64,000 bases of DNA from Oceanimonas smirnovii ATCC BAA-899 (lineage in GTDB: Bacteria > Pseudomonadota > Gammaproteobacteria > Enterobacterales > Aeromonadaceae). Position numbers and translations under genes: made by a program. Positions 42,801 through 52,758 of this stretch are shown here, piece by piece. Position 1 is the stretch's first letter; every line of letters starts with the position of its first letter. Under the pieces are notes generated by a model, which saw only the letters and a list, made by a program, of their open reading frames with translations, did no database searches and was not told the origin of the DNA. The stretch lies in NCBI RefSeq assembly GCF_000381965.1, contig NZ_KB908470.1, positions 1-64,000 on the forward strand. The letters run 5' to 3'.

Positions 42801-44252
42801 TCAGCGGCCAAACAGGGCGCGCACGTCGGCAGAGGGGGGCGGCGTCAGCAGAGAGCCCACCACATAGGCCAGGCCCGAGAGCGCCAGGCTCGGCACTATG
42901 GCATGCAGCCCCAGCGGCTTGATGCCAAAGTGCAGCAGCAGGCTATAGCTGATGGCACCGGTGAGCATGGAGGCCAGCGCGCCCGTGCTGTTACCCCGCC
43001 ACCAGTACAGGCCCAGCACCAGCGGCCAGAAAAAGATCGCCTGCAGGGCACCAAAGGCCATCAGGTTCAGCCAGATAATCATTTCCGGCGGACTCAGGGC
43101 GGCCCACAGCACAATCAGCCCCAGCACCAGCGTCACCAGCTTGCTGGCGCGCTTGATGGTGGCGGGGGCCGGCTGGGTTTTGCACAGGTGATTAAGATAA
43201 AGGTCTTTTACCAAAGTGGCGGCGGCCTGGATCAGCTGAGAATCAATGGTCGACATAATGGCGGCCATGGGCCCGGCCAGAAACAGTCCGGCTACCAGCG
43301 GCGGCAGCACGGTGAGCATCAGGGTGGGCATCACCTTGTCGGGCACCGTCAGCTCGGGCACCAGCACGCGCCCAAGCGCACCGGCAAAGTGCATGCCAAA
43401 CATCAGCAGGGCACCCACCACAGTGCCGATAATAATGCCTCTGTGCATGGCGGTGCTGTCTTTGTAGGCCAGGCAGCGCACCGCCGAGTGGGGCAGACCA
43501 ATGACCCCAAAGCACACCAGCACCCAGAACGACAGCATAAAGCTCATGCTCAGAAAGCCGTCGGGCCCCTGCGGCTGCACCAGACCGGGATCAATGGCTT
43601 CCAGCTTGGTGAACATGGCCGCTGCGCCGCCACCGGCCTGCAGCACGCCGGCCAGCAGCACCACAGTGCCCAGCAGCATCAGCACGCCCTGCACCGCGTC
43701 GGTCACCACAACAGCGCGAAAGCCGCCCACCAGGGTATAGAGCAGCACGGCCCCGGCAAACAGCATAAGCCCGCTCTGATAAGACAATCCGGTCACGGTT
43801 TCCAGCAGCCGGGCACCGCCAATAAACTGCACCACCATGGTGGCCACAAAGGCGGCCAGCAGCCCCAGGCCGGCCAGCAGTACCACCAGCGAGTTCTGGT
43901 AGCGGGCCTGCAGCATGTCGTTAATGGTGAGTGCGTTTACCCGCCGCGCAATATGGGCGAACTGTTTGCCCAGCACCCCCAGAGTCAGCCAGACCGTGGG
44001 CACCTGTATCATGGCCAGCAGCACCCAGCCCAGCCCCATGCGGTAGGCAGCACCCGGGCCGCCAATAAAGGAAGAGGCCGAGGCGTAGGTGGCCACCATG
44101 GTCATGGCCAGCACAAAGCCGCCCATGGAGCGGCTGCCCAGAAAATAGTCCTGCATAAAGCCGTTTTCACTCTGGCGACGGCCCAGCCAGAGCCCCAGGC
44201 TGATCATGGCTGCCAGATAGACGAGCAGCGGAAGGGTGAGTTCGGCATTCAT
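42801..44252 (-). CDS. panF: Sodium/pantothenate symporter
   Basis: A 483-residue sodium:solute symporter (SSF) with 13 helices. The SSF fold and signature region GxAYRMGLGWVLLAMIQVPTV..., LAFVVATMVVQFIGGARLLE and the FGLHSAVRC-type segment are as in PanF. It imports pantothenate with Na+. It overlaps yhdT by 4 bp (ATGA) and precedes prmA, as in E. coli. Confidence 0.95.
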   Translation of the reverse strand: MNAELTLPLLVYLAAMISLGLWLGRRQSENGFMQDYFLGSRSMGGFVLAMTMVATYASASSFIGGPGAAYRMGLGWVLLAMIQVPTVWLTLGVLGKQFAHIARRVNALTINDMLQARYQNSLVVLLAGLGLLAAFVATMVVQFIGGARLLETVTGLSYQSGLMLFAGAVLLYTLVGGFRAVVVTDAVQGVLMLLGTVVLLAGVLQAGGGAAAMFTKLEAIDPGLVQPQGPDGFLSMSFMLSFWVLVCFGVIGLPHSAVRCLAYKDSTAMHRGIIIGTVVGALLMFGMHFAGALGRVLVPELTVPDKVMPTLMLTVLPPLVAGLFLAGPMAAIMSTIDSQLIQAAATLVKDLYLNHLCKTQPAPATIKRASKLVTLVLGLIVLWAALSPPEMIIWLNLMAFGALQAIFFWPLVLGLYWWRGNSTGALASMLTGAISYSLLLHFGIKPLGLHAIVPSLALSGLAYVVGSLLTPPPSADVRALFGR

Positions 44253-44485
44253 GAGGAGGCTTCCAGGTTTACTGCTTTAAAACACCAGCGCACCATGAGC
44301 GCACACAGCACAATAAACAGCAGCGGGTTGAACAGGCAGCTCAGCAAAAACCACAGCGGCCAGCCGGCCAGGGTGAGTGCCGGCGGCACCAGCCAGGCAC
44401 AAGCGGCCCAAAGCGCCAGATACAGCAAGGCCAGCAGCACGCTGAGCAAGGCTTCGCGCCGGGCAACAGAGACAATGGAATTCAT
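44249..44485 (-). CDS. yhdT: DUF997 small membrane protein YhdT
   Basis: A 78-residue protein with two transmembrane helices (about 14-33, 44-66). It always precedes panF, whose start overlaps its stop; it may assist PanF, but no function is proven. The ATG at 44485 is preferred to a TTG one codon upstream; AGGAG lies 7-10 bp before them. Confidence 0.85.
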   Translation of the reverse strand: MNSIVSVARREALLSVLLALLYLALWAACAWLVPPALTLAGWPLWFLLSCLFNPLLFIVLCALMVRWCFKAVNLEASS

Positions 44486-44488
44486 CAA

Positions 44489-44658
44489 TTGAAGGCTCCT
44501 TCAGGAAGGACCGAAGCATACCAGCGAGGGAATAAAGGGACAAACACGGGGGTCACATCAGGGCGTATGTTGTGATGAGCGCAGCGAATCGCAACACCCG
44601 GGCACCGGTGAACAGTTGGGGGGCGAACAAAGATACCGGGTCGAGGCCCGGTATGACA
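44489..44658. other. Intergenic region with dispersed hairpin repeat copy 3
   Basis: A 170-bp gap without a gene. Near its end is TACCGGG-TCGAGG-CCCGGTA (44634-44653) followed by TGAC, a third member of the hairpin family at 12211 and 17297. Confidence 0.55.
44634..44653. repeat. Dispersed hairpin repeat, copy 3
   Basis: Same architecture as copies 1 and 2: 7-bp stem, TCGARG loop, 3' TGAC. Stem bases differ at two pairs, each compensated (T:A to A:T and C:G to G:C). Confidence 0.65.
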
Positions 44659-45024
44659 TTACCCCTGATATTCCTCGCCGGCGGCGGCGACAAAGGCCAT
44701 CTCCACCAGATAGCCGGGGTTGGCCAGTTCGGCTTTAACGCAGGCGCGGCTGGGCGCTGTGTTTTCCGGGAACCATTCATCCCAGACTTCGTTAAAGGCG
44801 GGCAGGTTGGCAAAGTCGGTAAGATAAATGGTCACAGACAGCAGCCGGCCTGTGTCGCTGCCGATTTTGGCCAGCGCTGCTTCGGCCTGTGTCATCACCT
44901 GCCGGGTCTGCTCCTGAATGCCGGCAGACAGATCGCACTCGGGCACTTCCACAAAATGGGCGATGCCGTTAAATATGGTAATGTCGGACCAGCGTTTGCA
45001 GGGGTTGATACGATGAATCTTCAT
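44659..45024 (-). CDS. RidA family protein
   Basis: A 121-residue member of the YjgF/YER057c/UK114 (RidA) superfamily. Visible pieces are QTRQVMTQAEAALAKIGSDTGRLLSVTIYLTDF, FNEVWDEWFPENTAPSRACVKAELANPGYLVEMAFVAA. The arginine of the PSRxxV motif that holds the substrate carboxylate in RidA is present. RidA hydrolyses reactive enamine/imine intermediates; this diverges from archetypal RidA so activity needs proof. Monocistronic. Confidence 0.9.
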   Translation of the reverse strand: MKIHRINPCKRWSDITIFNGIAHFVEVPECDLSAGIQEQTRQVMTQAEAALAKIGSDTGRLLSVTIYLTDFANLPAFNEVWDEWFPENTAPSRACVKAELANPGYLVEMAFVAAAGEEYQG

Positions 45025-45070
45025 ATTGCAGTTGTCTCAGTGGGCTGAGCGCCTGGTGTAACGGTTAGAC

Positions 45071-45099
45071 AAAAACGGCACCCTCGGGTGCCGTTTTAT
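45071..45099 (-). terminator. Rho-independent terminator of accC
   Basis: AACGGCACC-CTCG-GGTGCCGTT with T-runs on both sides (TTTTTG on the minus strand); 15 bp after the accC stop. Bidirectional. Confidence 0.85.
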
Positions 45100-45114
45100 C
45101 ATTCCGCACAAGCC

Positions 45115-46455
45115 TTACAGGCCCAGCTTTTTCTCAAGGTAGTGGATGTTGGTTCCGCCATTGCGGAAGTTCTCATCACTCATAATTTCCTTGTGCAGCG
45201 GAATATTGGTTTTAATGCCGTCAATAACCAGCTCGTTCAGGGCGTGATTCATGCGGGCAATGGCGATATCGCGGTTTTCGCCGTAGCAGATCAGCTTGCC
45301 GATCATGGAGTCATAATAGGGCGGTACCCGGTAGCCGGCATACACGTGAGAGTCCCAGCGCACACCCAGGCCACCCGGCGAGTGGAAGCGGGTAATTTCG
45401 CCCGGGCTGGGAATAAAGGTGCGCGGGTCTTCGGCGTTAATGCGGCACTCAATGGCATGGCCACGCACCATCACCTGCTCCTGGGTGATGGACAGGGGCA
45501 GACCGGCGGCCACACGCAGCTGTTCTTTAATCAGATCCACACCGGTGATCATCTCGGTCACCGGGTGCTCCACCTGAATACGGGTGTTCATTTCAATGAA
45601 ATAGAACTCGCCGTTTTCATAGAGGAACTCAAAGGTACCGGCACCGCGGTAGCCGATGTCGACACAGGCCTTGCAGCAGCGCTCGCCAATGAACTTGCGC
45701 ATTTCAGCAGTAATGCCCGGCGCCGGCGCTTCTTCCACTACCTTCTGGTGGCGGCGCTGCATGGAGCAGTCGCGCTCGGCCAGATGAATGGCGTTGCCCT
45801 GGCCGTCGGCCAAAATCTGAATTTCGATATGGCGCGGGTTTTCCAGGAATTTCTCCATATACACCATGTCGTTGCCAAAGGCAGCACCGGCCTCGGCCTT
45901 GGTCATGGCAATGGAGCTTTCCAGCTCAGACTCGGAGCGCACCACACGCATGCCGCGACCACCACCGCCACCGGCGGCCTTGATGATCACCGGATAGCCA
46001 ATGCGCTTGGCAATGGTGGCGTTACGCTTGGCATCGCCGCCAATGGGGCCATCGGAGCCGGGCACACAGGGCACGCCGGCTTTTTTCATGGCTTCAATGG
46101 CAGACACCTTGTCACCCATCAGGCGAATGGTATCGCCGCGGGGGCCAATGAAGATAAAGCCGGATTTTTCTACCTGATCGGCAAATTCGGCATTTTCTGC
46201 CAGAAAGCCGTACCCAGGGTGAATGGCCACGGCGTCGGTCACTTCGGCAGCGGCAATAATGGACGGCACGTTCAAATAAGACTGAGTGGCCTGATTGCCA
46301 CCAATACAGATGGACTCGTCGGCCAGCAGCACGTGCTTGAGGTCGCGGTCGGCGGTTGAGTGAACCGCCACCGTCTTGATTCCGAGCTCCTTACAGGCGC
46401 GCAGAATGCGAAGGGCGATTTCACCGCGGTTGGCGATGACTACTTTATCAAGCAT
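45115..46455 (-). CDS. accC: Biotin carboxylase (acetyl-CoA carboxylase subunit)
   Basis: A 446-residue ATP-grasp enzyme that carboxylates biotin on AccB in fatty-acid synthesis. The N-terminal [20 protein letters not shown], the glycine-rich ATP loop [14 protein letters not shown], and [18 protein letters not shown] are hallmark motifs. Follows accB by 9 bp in one operon aroQ-accB-accC. Confidence 0.98.
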   Translation of the reverse strand: MLDKVVIANRGEIALRILRACKELGIKTVAVHSTADRDLKHVLLADESICIGGNQATQSYLNVPSIIAAAEVTDAVAIHPGYGFLAENAEFADQVEKSGFIFIGPRGDTIRLMGDKVSAIEAMKKAGVPCVPGSDGPIGGDAKRNATIAKRIGYPVIIKAAGGGGGRGMRVVRSESELESSIAMTKAEAGAAFGNDMVYMEKFLENPRHIEIQILADGQGNAIHLAERDCSMQRRHQKVVEEAPAPGITAEMRKFIGERCCKACVDIGYRGAGTFEFLYENGEFYFIEMNTRIQVEHPVTEMITGVDLIKEQLRVAAGLPLSITQEQVMVRGHAIECRINAEDPRTFIPSPGEITRFHSPGGLGVRWDSHVYAGYRVPPYYDSMIGKLICYGENRDIAIARMNHALNELVIDGIKTNIPLHKEIMSDENFRNGGTNIHYLEKKLGL

Positions 46456-46464
46456 GGGAATTCC

Positions 46465-46920
46465 TTATTCGATGATGAACAGCGGCTCGTCGAATTCAAC
46501 GGGCTGGGCGTTGTCGACCAGAATGGCCTTCACCACGCCGGCCTTGTCGGCCTCGATCTGGTTCATCATCTTCATGGCTTCAACAATGCACAGGGTGTCG
46601 CCCACATTGACGGTCTGGCCTACTTCAACGAAGTTTTTGGCACCCGGGCTGGAGGCGCGGTAGAAGGTGCCTACCATGGGAGAACGCATCACATGACCGC
46701 TCAGCTCGGCAGCCGGGGCTTCGGCAGCAGGTGCAGCCGGGGCGGCAGGAGCAGCAGCCGGGGCAGGAGCAGCCTGAAACTGCTGCGGAGCCTGCATCAT
46801 CGGGGCGGGGTTACCGTAACGGCTGATGCGAACGGACTCTTCACCTTCGGCAATTTCCAGCTCGGCAATGCCGGACTCTTCTACCAGTTCGATCAGTTTT
46901 TTGATTTTACGAATATCCAT
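46465..46920 (-). CDS. accB: Biotin carboxyl carrier protein of acetyl-CoA carboxylase
   Basis: A 151-residue BCCP. The N-terminal dimerisation part is [23 protein letters not shown], followed by an Ala/Pro-rich flexible linker (about 45-75) and the biotinyl domain with [15 protein letters not shown], where Lys is biotinylated. ATG 46920 matches the family start; an upstream in-frame ATG would add 12 residues. Linker repeats [18 protein letters not shown] are the usual variable region. Confidence 0.97.
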   Translation of the reverse strand: MDIRKIKKLIELVEESGIAELEIAEGEESVRISRYGNPAPMMQAPQQFQAAPAPAAAPAAPAAPAAEAPAAELSGHVMRSPMVGTFYRASSPGAKNFVEVGQTVNVGDTLCIVEAMKMMNQIEADKAGVVKAILVDNAQPVEFDEPLFIIE

Positions 46921-46956
46921 GGGCGTTCTCTTTAGTTTTGTTGATGCTGTTATCAA

Positions 46957-47406
46957 TCAGCGACGAGCCAGATAGCGGGCCGCCGCCTCTAGGGCAAATT
47001 CGTAACCATCGGCACCCAGGCCGCAAATTACACCCACTGCCTTGTCTGCCAGGTAGGAGTGATGGCGGAAAGGCTCCCGGGCATGCACATTCGACAGGTG
47101 CACTTCAATGAAGGGAATATTGACTCCCAGCAGTGCATCGCGAATAGCCACGCTGGTGTGGGTAAAGGCAGCAGGATTGATAATGATAAAATCCTGCTGG
47201 CCGTCGGCCTGGTGAATGGCATCGAGCAGCAGGTGTTCCGCATTGGACTGCACATGGCTGAGCTCAATATTGTGCGCCGCAGCCTGCTCGGTGAGGCGGG
47301 CAACAATATCGTTCAGACTGTTATTGCCGTAAATGCCCGGTTCGCGCCGGCCCAGCAGGTTAAGGTTTGGCCCGTTGAGCAGCAGAATTCGGTATTTGTC
47401 GGCCAT
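46957..47406 (-). CDS. aroQ: 3-dehydroquinate dehydratase, type II
   Basis: A 149-residue dodecameric dehydratase of the shikimate pathway. The type II signature [20 protein letters not shown] carries the catalytic Tyr, [18 protein letters not shown] the Asn/His region, and [17 protein letters not shown] the second His. ATG 47406 has GAGGA upstream. First gene of the aroQ-accB-accC operon, an arrangement common in gammaproteobacteria. Confidence 0.97.
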   Translation of the reverse strand: MADKYRILLLNGPNLNLLGRREPGIYGNNSLNDIVARLTEQAAAHNIELSHVQSNAEHLLLDAIHQADGQQDFIIINPAAFTHTSVAIRDALLGVNIPFIEVHLSNVHAREPFRHHSYLADKAVGVICGLGADGYEFALEAAARYLARR

Positions 47407-47682
47407 TGTGCAGCAATCCTCGTCAATCTTGCGGTGTTCACCTTGATTTGAGATGAGCCTAACGCTTTTTGCCGGTTTCAGGCAAATAAAATTATGCATT
47501 TGGGCTCGGTGCGCTCAATTATAGTGATTTCACGAAAATTGGCAGCAATTTACTGGTCTAATGACCTAAGTTTTTTTGATGATGATCATGGCGGGCTGCC
47601 GCTGACGGGCATTGAAAGCGACAGCAAGCTCTGCAAACTGTTGTTGCTGCGACAATTTGCGACAGCCGCTCAAGGCTGCCTA
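47407..47682. other. Intergenic region aroQ-acs
   Basis: This stretch contains the aroQ promoter candidate, a moderately AT-rich leader and no ORF that resembles a gene. The acs terminator follows at 47683. Confidence 0.6.
47518..47548 (-). promoter_or_regulatory. Candidate promoter of the aroQ-accB-accC operon
   Basis: On the minus strand a perfect TATAAT (47518-47523) lies about 115 bp upstream of aroQ; a TTGCTG about 19 bp further up is a weak -35. The leader is unusually long but AT-rich at its 3' side. Confidence 0.4.
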
Positions 47683-47684
47683 TA

Positions 47685-47715
47685 AAAAAACGCCGCATAA
47701 AGCGGCGTTTTTGCA
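47685..47715 (-). terminator. Rho-independent terminator of acs
   Basis: AAAAAACGCCG-CATAAAG-CGGCGTTTTT; a 5-bp GC core extended by A:T pairs to about 10 bp with T-runs on both strands, 16 bp after the acs stop. Confidence 0.85.
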
Positions 47716-47730
47716 ACGGGCAGTCTGGCC

Positions 47731-49680
47731 TTATGCGACCTTGCTGCGCTCTTCAATCAGGCGATCCACCACACCCGGATCGGCCAGAGTGGAGGTATCA
47801 CCCAGAGAGTCGGTCTCGCCGGTGGCGATCTTGCGCAGAATGCGGCGCATGATTTTGCCGGAGCGGGTCTTGGGCAGACCTTCAGCCCAGTGGATCACAT
47901 CGGGCGTGGCAATAGGACCAATCTCTTTACGCACCCAGTCTTTTACTTCCTTGTGCAGCTCGGCAGACGGTACTTCACCGGCGTTGAGCGTGACATAGGC
48001 GTAAATGCCCTGGCCTTTGATGTCGTGAGGCACACCCACCACAGCGGCTTCGGCAATTTTGGGATGGGCCACCAGTGCTGACTCAATCTCAGCGGTGCCC
48101 ATGCGGTGGCCGGACACGTTGAGTACGTCATCCACCCGGCCGGTGATCCAGTAGTAACCATCTTCGTCACGACGGGCACCGTCACCACTGAAGTAAGTGC
48201 CGGGGAAGGTAGAGAAATAGGTCTGCTCAAAGCGGTCATGGTCACCATAAATGGTGCGCATCTGACCTGGCCAGGAGTCCAGAATAACCAGGTTGCCGTC
48301 GGTGGCACCTTGCAGCTGGTTGCCTTCGCCGTCTACCAGGGCCGGCTGAACCCCGAAGAAAGGACGGGTAGCAGAGCCGGGCTTGAGATCGGTAGCGCCG
48401 GGCAGCGGCGTGATCAGAATGCCGCCGGTCTCGGTTTGCCACCAGGTATCTACAATGGGGCAGCGCTCTTCGCCGATCACACGGTAATACCATTCCCATG
48501 CTTCCGGGTTAATGGGCTCACCCACTGAGCCGAGCACGCGCAGGCTGGCACGGCTGGTGCCTTCCACGGCTTCGTTGCCCTTGGCCATAAAGGCACGAAT
48601 GGCGGTGGGGGCGGTATACAGAATGTTAACCTGGTGCTTGTCCACTACCTGCGCCATGCGGTTGGTCTTGGGATAGTTGGGCACCCCTTCAAACAGCAGT
48701 GTGGTGGCACCGTTAGACAGCGGGCCGTAGATCAGGTAGCTGTGACCGGTGATCCAGCCTACATCGGCAGTACACCAGTACACATCACCCGGGTGATAGT
48801 CAAAGATGTACTTGAAGGTCATGGTGGCATACACCAGATAACCGCCGGTGGTGTGCAGTACGCCCTTGGGGGTACCGGTAGAGCCGGAGGTGTAGAGAAT
48901 GAACAGCGGATCTTCGGCGTTCATTTCTACCGGCTCACAGTCGGCGCTGGCCTGGGCAGTGGCTTCGTGCCACCAGATATCACGATGATCATGCCAGGCA
49001 ATGTCGCCGCCGGTGCGCTGATATACGATCACACTCTTTACAGAAGTGACGTTCGGGTTGGTGAGGGCTTCATCCACGTTGGCCTTGAGGGCCACTTTAC
49101 GGCCACCACGCAGACCTTCGTCAGCGGTAATCACCACCTTGGCTTTGGAGTCAATAATACGGCTGGCCACGGCATCGGGAGAGAAGCCGCCAAACACCAC
49201 AGAGTGCACGGCACCAATGCGGGTACAGGCCAGCATGGCCACGGCAGCTTCAACCACCATGGGCATGTAGATGCTGACCACGTCGCCCTTTTGCACGCCC
49301 TGCGCCTTGAGTACGTTGGCAAAGCGGCATACCTGCTCATGCAGTTCACGGTAGGTGACTTTTTTGTCGTCTTCGGGGCTGTCACCTTCCCAGATGATGG
49401 CAAACTCGTCGGCCTTAGTGGCCAGGTGACGGTCAATACAGTTGGCAGACAGGTTCAGGGTGCCGTCTTCAAACCATTTAATGCTGATGTGACCCGGGTC
49501 GTAGGAGGTGTTCTTGACCTTGGTGTAGGGTTTAATCCAGTCAACAAGCTTGCCCTGTGTACCCCAGAATTCGTCGGGGTTTTCAATGGACTGCTGATAC
49601 ATGGCCAGATAGCCGTCGTTATCCAGCAGTGCGGTCTTCGCAAACTCGGGCGTGACCGGATGAACCTTTACTTCACTCAT
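47731..49680 (-). CDS. acs: Acetate--CoA ligase (acetyl-CoA synthetase)
   Basis: A 649-residue ANL-superfamily enzyme converting acetate, ATP and CoA to acetyl-CoA. The AMP-binding motif is [16 protein letters not shown], the A5-type motif [10 protein letters not shown], and the C-terminal Lys-acetylation site is in [15 protein letters not shown]. The high-affinity route for acetate scavenging complements ackA-pta. ATG 49680 has AGGAG 7 bp upstream and matches [15 protein letters not shown]. Transcribed toward aroQ, terminated independently. Acs is usually CRP-activated; the 170-bp upstream region contains no site I can defend. Confidence 0.97.
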   Translation of the reverse strand: MSEVKVHPVTPEFAKTALLDNDGYLAMYQQSIENPDEFWGTQGKLVDWIKPYTKVKNTSYDPGHISIKWFEDGTLNLSANCIDRHLATKADEFAIIWEGDSPEDDKKVTYRELHEQVCRFANVLKAQGVQKGDVVSIYMPMVVEAAVAMLACTRIGAVHSVVFGGFSPDAVASRIIDSKAKVVITADEGLRGGRKVALKANVDEALTNPNVTSVKSVIVYQRTGGDIAWHDHRDIWWHEATAQASADCEPVEMNAEDPLFILYTSGSTGTPKGVLHTTGGYLVYATMTFKYIFDYHPGDVYWCTADVGWITGHSYLIYGPLSNGATTLLFEGVPNYPKTNRMAQVVDKHQVNILYTAPTAIRAFMAKGNEAVEGTSRASLRVLGSVGEPINPEAWEWYYRVIGEERCPIVDTWWQTETGGILITPLPGATDLKPGSATRPFFGVQPALVDGEGNQLQGATDGNLVILDSWPGQMRTIYGDHDRFEQTYFSTFPGTYFSGDGARRDEDGYYWITGRVDDVLNVSGHRMGTAEIESALVAHPKIAEAAVVGVPHDIKGQGIYAYVTLNAGEVPSAELHKEVKDWVRKEIGPIATPDVIHWAEGLPKTRSGKIMRRILRKIATGETDSLGDTSTLADPGVVDRLIEERSKVA

Positions 49681-49852
49681 TATTCCGCTCCTTGGTTGTA
49701 ACCATTGGTTAACAAGGTGACCCAGATGGCCGTTACGCTCAATTAGACTTTCGGCTAGCCAATACGGGCACAGCCTCACGTAACATCATGATTCAGTCTG
49801 TCGAGTATACGGGTATGAAAGCCGCGTTCGATACCGATCAGGCTCACATTTC

Positions 49853-50470
49853 TTAACGATTGCTTAAAGATTGTTCCGGTTGCAGTGCCAGATACATCAG
49901 GGCGGTGGTTAATGCATCACCAAAGGCAGTGTGGCGGGCCAGCAATGGCACCCTGAGGTGGGTTGCCATTTGCTCAAAACCCAGATGGGGCTCAATGTCG
50001 GGATTTTTACGCAGCTGCCGGCTGCGATAAATGTGAGCCAGTTCAAGGTGCCGGTTGGGCAGCTCAAAACCAAGGTGTTCTTTGGTGAGCCGGCTGAGCA
50101 GCGCAATATCAAAACGCACATGATAGCCCAGCAGGGGGCGGTTCTGAATAAAGCCCAGCAGCCGCTCCAGGGCCTCTTTCTGAGTCAGGCCGGCGCTCAG
50201 GTCCTGATGGCGCAGGCCATGAATACGAATGCTGTCGCCGGTGAGTCTGGGGCTGGCCTGCAGCGTCAGCTCCAGCCGTTGACTGGTGAGCACCCGCCGG
50301 CCACGAATGGGCACGGCGGCAATGGTGAGCACATCGGCACGGCGCGGATCCAGCCCGGTGGTTTCGGTGTCGATAGCAATCACCTCTTCCCCTTTATAAG
50401 CTTCAAACAGATGATGCCAGGGGCTGCCGGCAAATTTGCGCGCCAGCCACAAGCGCTTCAGCGGCAGCAT
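49853..50470 (-). CDS. 3'-5' exonuclease of the DnaQ/DEDDh family
   Basis: A 205-residue exonuclease-fold protein. ExoI is VIAIDTETTGLDP (DxE), ExoII GYHVRFDIALL (D) and ExoIII RHTAFGDALTTALMY (H...D), so all catalytic residues of DEDDh are present. It is adjacent to and overlapping (1 bp) a cyclic-nucleotide/CBS/nucleotidyltransferase gene; in many proteobacteria this pair sits near acs and actP, and the role in regulation is not defined. Independent of DNA polymerase III. Confidence 0.92.
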   Translation of the reverse strand: MLPLKRLWLARKFAGSPWHHLFEAYKGEEVIAIDTETTGLDPRRADVLTIAAVPIRGRRVLTSQRLELTLQASPRLTGDSIRIHGLRHQDLSAGLTQKEALERLLGFIQNRPLLGYHVRFDIALLSRLTKEHLGFELPNRHLELAHIYRSRQLRKNPDIEPHLGFEQMATHLRVPLLARHTAFGDALTTALMYLALQPEQSLSNR

Positions 50471-52260
50471 TACAGCCCCCTGATCTGAAAATGTACTTCC
50501 AGCTTTTGTTTGAACTTCTTTACCACATGCAGGGCGTGACGCAGTAAATCCCGCTGGTGGCGGGGCAGGGTGGCAGGATTGAGCCGCTGGTTCATGCCAT
50601 CGCCGCCGCTGGCCAGCTGCTGCTCCAGCCTGAGCTGCCAGAACAGGATCAGTGCCGCACTCAGGTTATCGGCCTGCTCGGGCTCAAAAATATGCAGATT
50701 GGTCAGCCGGCGAATGCGTTCCAGGGTGTTGGTCTCGGTCACGCTTTGCTCCAGTGCCAGCGCGCGCACGCCCTGCACCACCGGAAAAATGCCGCCGCGT
50801 TTAATATCCAGCCCCTTGTCGGATTGCTTGATATCACCAAAAAAGGTCAGCGGGGTATGAAAGCGCAGCGCCTGGCCGGCAAATTCGCTCAGCAGCAGCT
50901 CCCGGCCTTTTACCGCCGCCAGCAGGTGTTTCTGAAACTGCCGCACCAAAGACTCGCGGCCGGCTATAAAGTGCGGATCTGCCACTATGGCCAGCTGCAT
51001 ATGGCTTTCCGGGGTGTTGCGGTTCACCCAGCGGTCCAGGCACTGCTGCCAGTCGTCAAGCGGTCTTACCCAGTCGGGATTATTGACCATGACCCGGCCG
51101 GGGCAGGGCGGATAACCCAGCCGCTCCAGATAGCGGCTGAATTGTTCGGCCTGGGGCAGTACTTCGGCCGCTGAGAGATCATTATCCAGAATAAGGGCAT
51201 TGTCCTGATCGGTTTTCAGTACCTGCTCGCTCCTGCCTTCACTGCCCAGCACCATGAGTGCCAGCCGGTCGTGCAGCTCGGGAGCAAAGGCAAACTCAAA
51301 GGCCTTGCGCATCAGCTGGCTGTTCAGGCTGGCCAGCAGCTTCATGATAAAGGGCAGACGCACGCCATTGTTATGCAGGTTTTCCACCAGCATGCCAAGG
51401 GTGGCAGCCGCCTCGGCCAGCTCGTCTATGTTATCAGCCCGCAATATGCGCAGCCCCAGCACATGAGAGTGGGTGGAAAACTGGCTGAGCAGCTGAGTCA
51501 TTTCCAGAATACCTGCCAGTTGCTCGCCTTCTTTTACTGCCACCCGCTCAATTTTTTTCTGCACCATCAGCATCAGGGCGTTAAACAAAAAATCGCCCTT
51601 TTGCACCGATACCAGGTTAAAGCTGGCCAGCACATGCACCAGCTCGCCGGGGGGCAGCTCATTAAGCACGGCCCCATAAAGCAGATCGGTGCCGGTGAGC
51701 ATGCCAAAGCTGCCGTCATGGGCCACAATCAGCGATTCGAGGTGATGGGTTTTTAACAGCTGAGTGGCCTGAAAAATCGAGGTCTGACCGTCAATGACCA
51801 TGGCCGGCTGAATATTGCTGTTGTCGATGCGGGTTAAAATAAATTCCGACAGATTTTTACGGGGCTCGGCGGTTTGCTGGCGGCCTTTGAGATCGTGCTG
51901 AAACCAGGCGGCAAAGTCGGAGTTTTCCGTCATCAGGTTAAGAAAGGCCTGGGTAGGCAGCACAAAACACAGGGTTTCTTCCAGCGCCACATAGTCGTGG
52001 CGGCATTCGCCGTCGAACTGGCCACGAATATCAAACAAATCGTCCGTGGTGTATTGCGCCAGTACTTCATTACGATCTTTGTGGCGCTCTTCCACCACGC
52101 CTTTAAGGATAATATGCAGGCTGTCGATTAGCTGGCCCGGCTCAAGAATGGTTTCACCTCTGCCAAAATAGGCAATATCTGTCTGATCAAGCAGATCCTG
52201 GCGCTCGTCCGGGGTCAGAGTATTAAAAGGGGGTTGCTCAAAGTTAAACTTGTCCTGCAT
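50470..52260 (-). CDS. cNMP-binding/CBS/DUF294 putative nucleotidyltransferase
   Basis: A 596-residue signal-transduction protein: cyclic nucleotide-binding domain (about 12-130; LLDQTDIAYFGRGETILEPGQ), two CBS repeats (about 150-275; ILTRIDNSNIQPAMVIDGQTSI and a second), then a DUF294 nucleotidyltransferase domain with LGSEGRSEQVLKTDQDNALIL (GS...D.D) and a helical DUF294-C tail. GlnD-like uridylyltransferases share the motif. Probable role: ligand-sensitive modification of a partner, perhaps the coupled exonuclease. Start 52260 has GGAGG 5 bp upstream. Confidence 0.9.
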   Translation of the reverse strand: MQDKFNFEQPPFNTLTPDERQDLLDQTDIAYFGRGETILEPGQLIDSLHIILKGVVEERHKDRNEVLAQYTTDDLFDIRGQFDGECRHDYVALEETLCFVLPTQAFLNLMTENSDFAAWFQHDLKGRQQTAEPRKNLSEFILTRIDNSNIQPAMVIDGQTSIFQATQLLKTHHLESLIVAHDGSFGMLTGTDLLYGAVLNELPPGELVHVLASFNLVSVQKGDFLFNALMLMVQKKIERVAVKEGEQLAGILEMTQLLSQFSTHSHVLGLRILRADNIDELAEAAATLGMLVENLHNNGVRLPFIMKLLASLNSQLMRKAFEFAFAPELHDRLALMVLGSEGRSEQVLKTDQDNALILDNDLSAAEVLPQAEQFSRYLERLGYPPCPGRVMVNNPDWVRPLDDWQQCLDRWVNRNTPESHMQLAIVADPHFIAGRESLVRQFQKHLLAAVKGRELLLSEFAGQALRFHTPLTFFGDIKQSDKGLDIKRGGIFPVVQGVRALALEQSVTETNTLERIRRLTNLHIFEPEQADNLSAALILFWQLRLEQQLASGGDGMNQRLNPATLPRHQRDLLRHALHVVKKFKQKLEVHFQIRGL

Positions 52261-52326
52261 ATTGGCCTCCGTGCCGCAATCCATTGAGTATTGCAGCCGC
52301 AGATGGCTTTACCAGCCAACTTTGGT

Positions 52327-52758
52327 CTATAGCAGCAGGGTGTCGGCAAACCAGAGCACAACGGCATAGCGCAACGCCTTGCCAATAAACACCAGCAGGG
52401 TAAACAGGGCCAGCCGCACCCGCATAATGCCGGCAATAAAGGTAAGCGCGTCGCCGCCCACCGGTGCCCAGGCCAGCAGCAGTGACCAGACCCCAAAGCG
52501 CTGAAACCAGCGCTGGGCCCGATCCAGTTGTTTATCACTGACCGGAAACCAGCGTTTGTGCCGGTAGTGCAGCAGATATTTACCCAGCCACCAGTTGATC
52601 ATGGAACCAAGCGTGTTGCCCACACTGGCCAGCAGCCATAGCAGCAGAGCCGCATCGGGCTGGCGGGTGAGCACGGCGGCCAGCACCACTTCCGAATAAA
52701 AAGGCGCTATGGTGGCCGCCAGCAGACTGCTGCCAAATACCAGTAAATAATCAATCAT
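52327..52758 (-). CDS. YqaA-like SNARE-associated/DedA-superfamily membrane protein
   Basis: A 143-residue integral membrane protein with three to four helices. Visible segments LAATIAPFYSEVVLAAVL, GNTLGSMINWWLGKYL, RFGVWSLLLAWAPVGGDALTFIAGIMRV match the YqaA/VTT-type fold (a divergent DedA group, lipid scramblase-related). The start overlaps the C26 hydrolase stop by 8 bp (52751-52758), so it is last of a four-gene coupled run with TorD-like and amidoligase genes. Confidence 0.85.
   Translation of the reverse strand: MIDYLLVFGSSLLAATIAPFYSEVVLAAVLTRQPDAALLLWLLASVGNTLGSMINWWLGKYLLHYRHKRWFPVSDKQLDRAQRWFQRFGVWSLLLAWAPVGGDALTFIAGIMRVRLALFTLLVFIGKALRYAVVLWFADTLLL

Noticed and set aside
42798-44492. 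564-codon plus-strand open frame opposite panF/yhdT
   Set aside because: Its His/Gln/Gly-rich, low-complexity protein is typical of the antisense frame of a GC-rich membrane protein gene; panF and yhdT on the other strand are clear homologues.
45088-46359. 423-codon plus-strand open frame opposite accC
   Set aside because: Mirror of biotin carboxylase; His-rich shadow composition.
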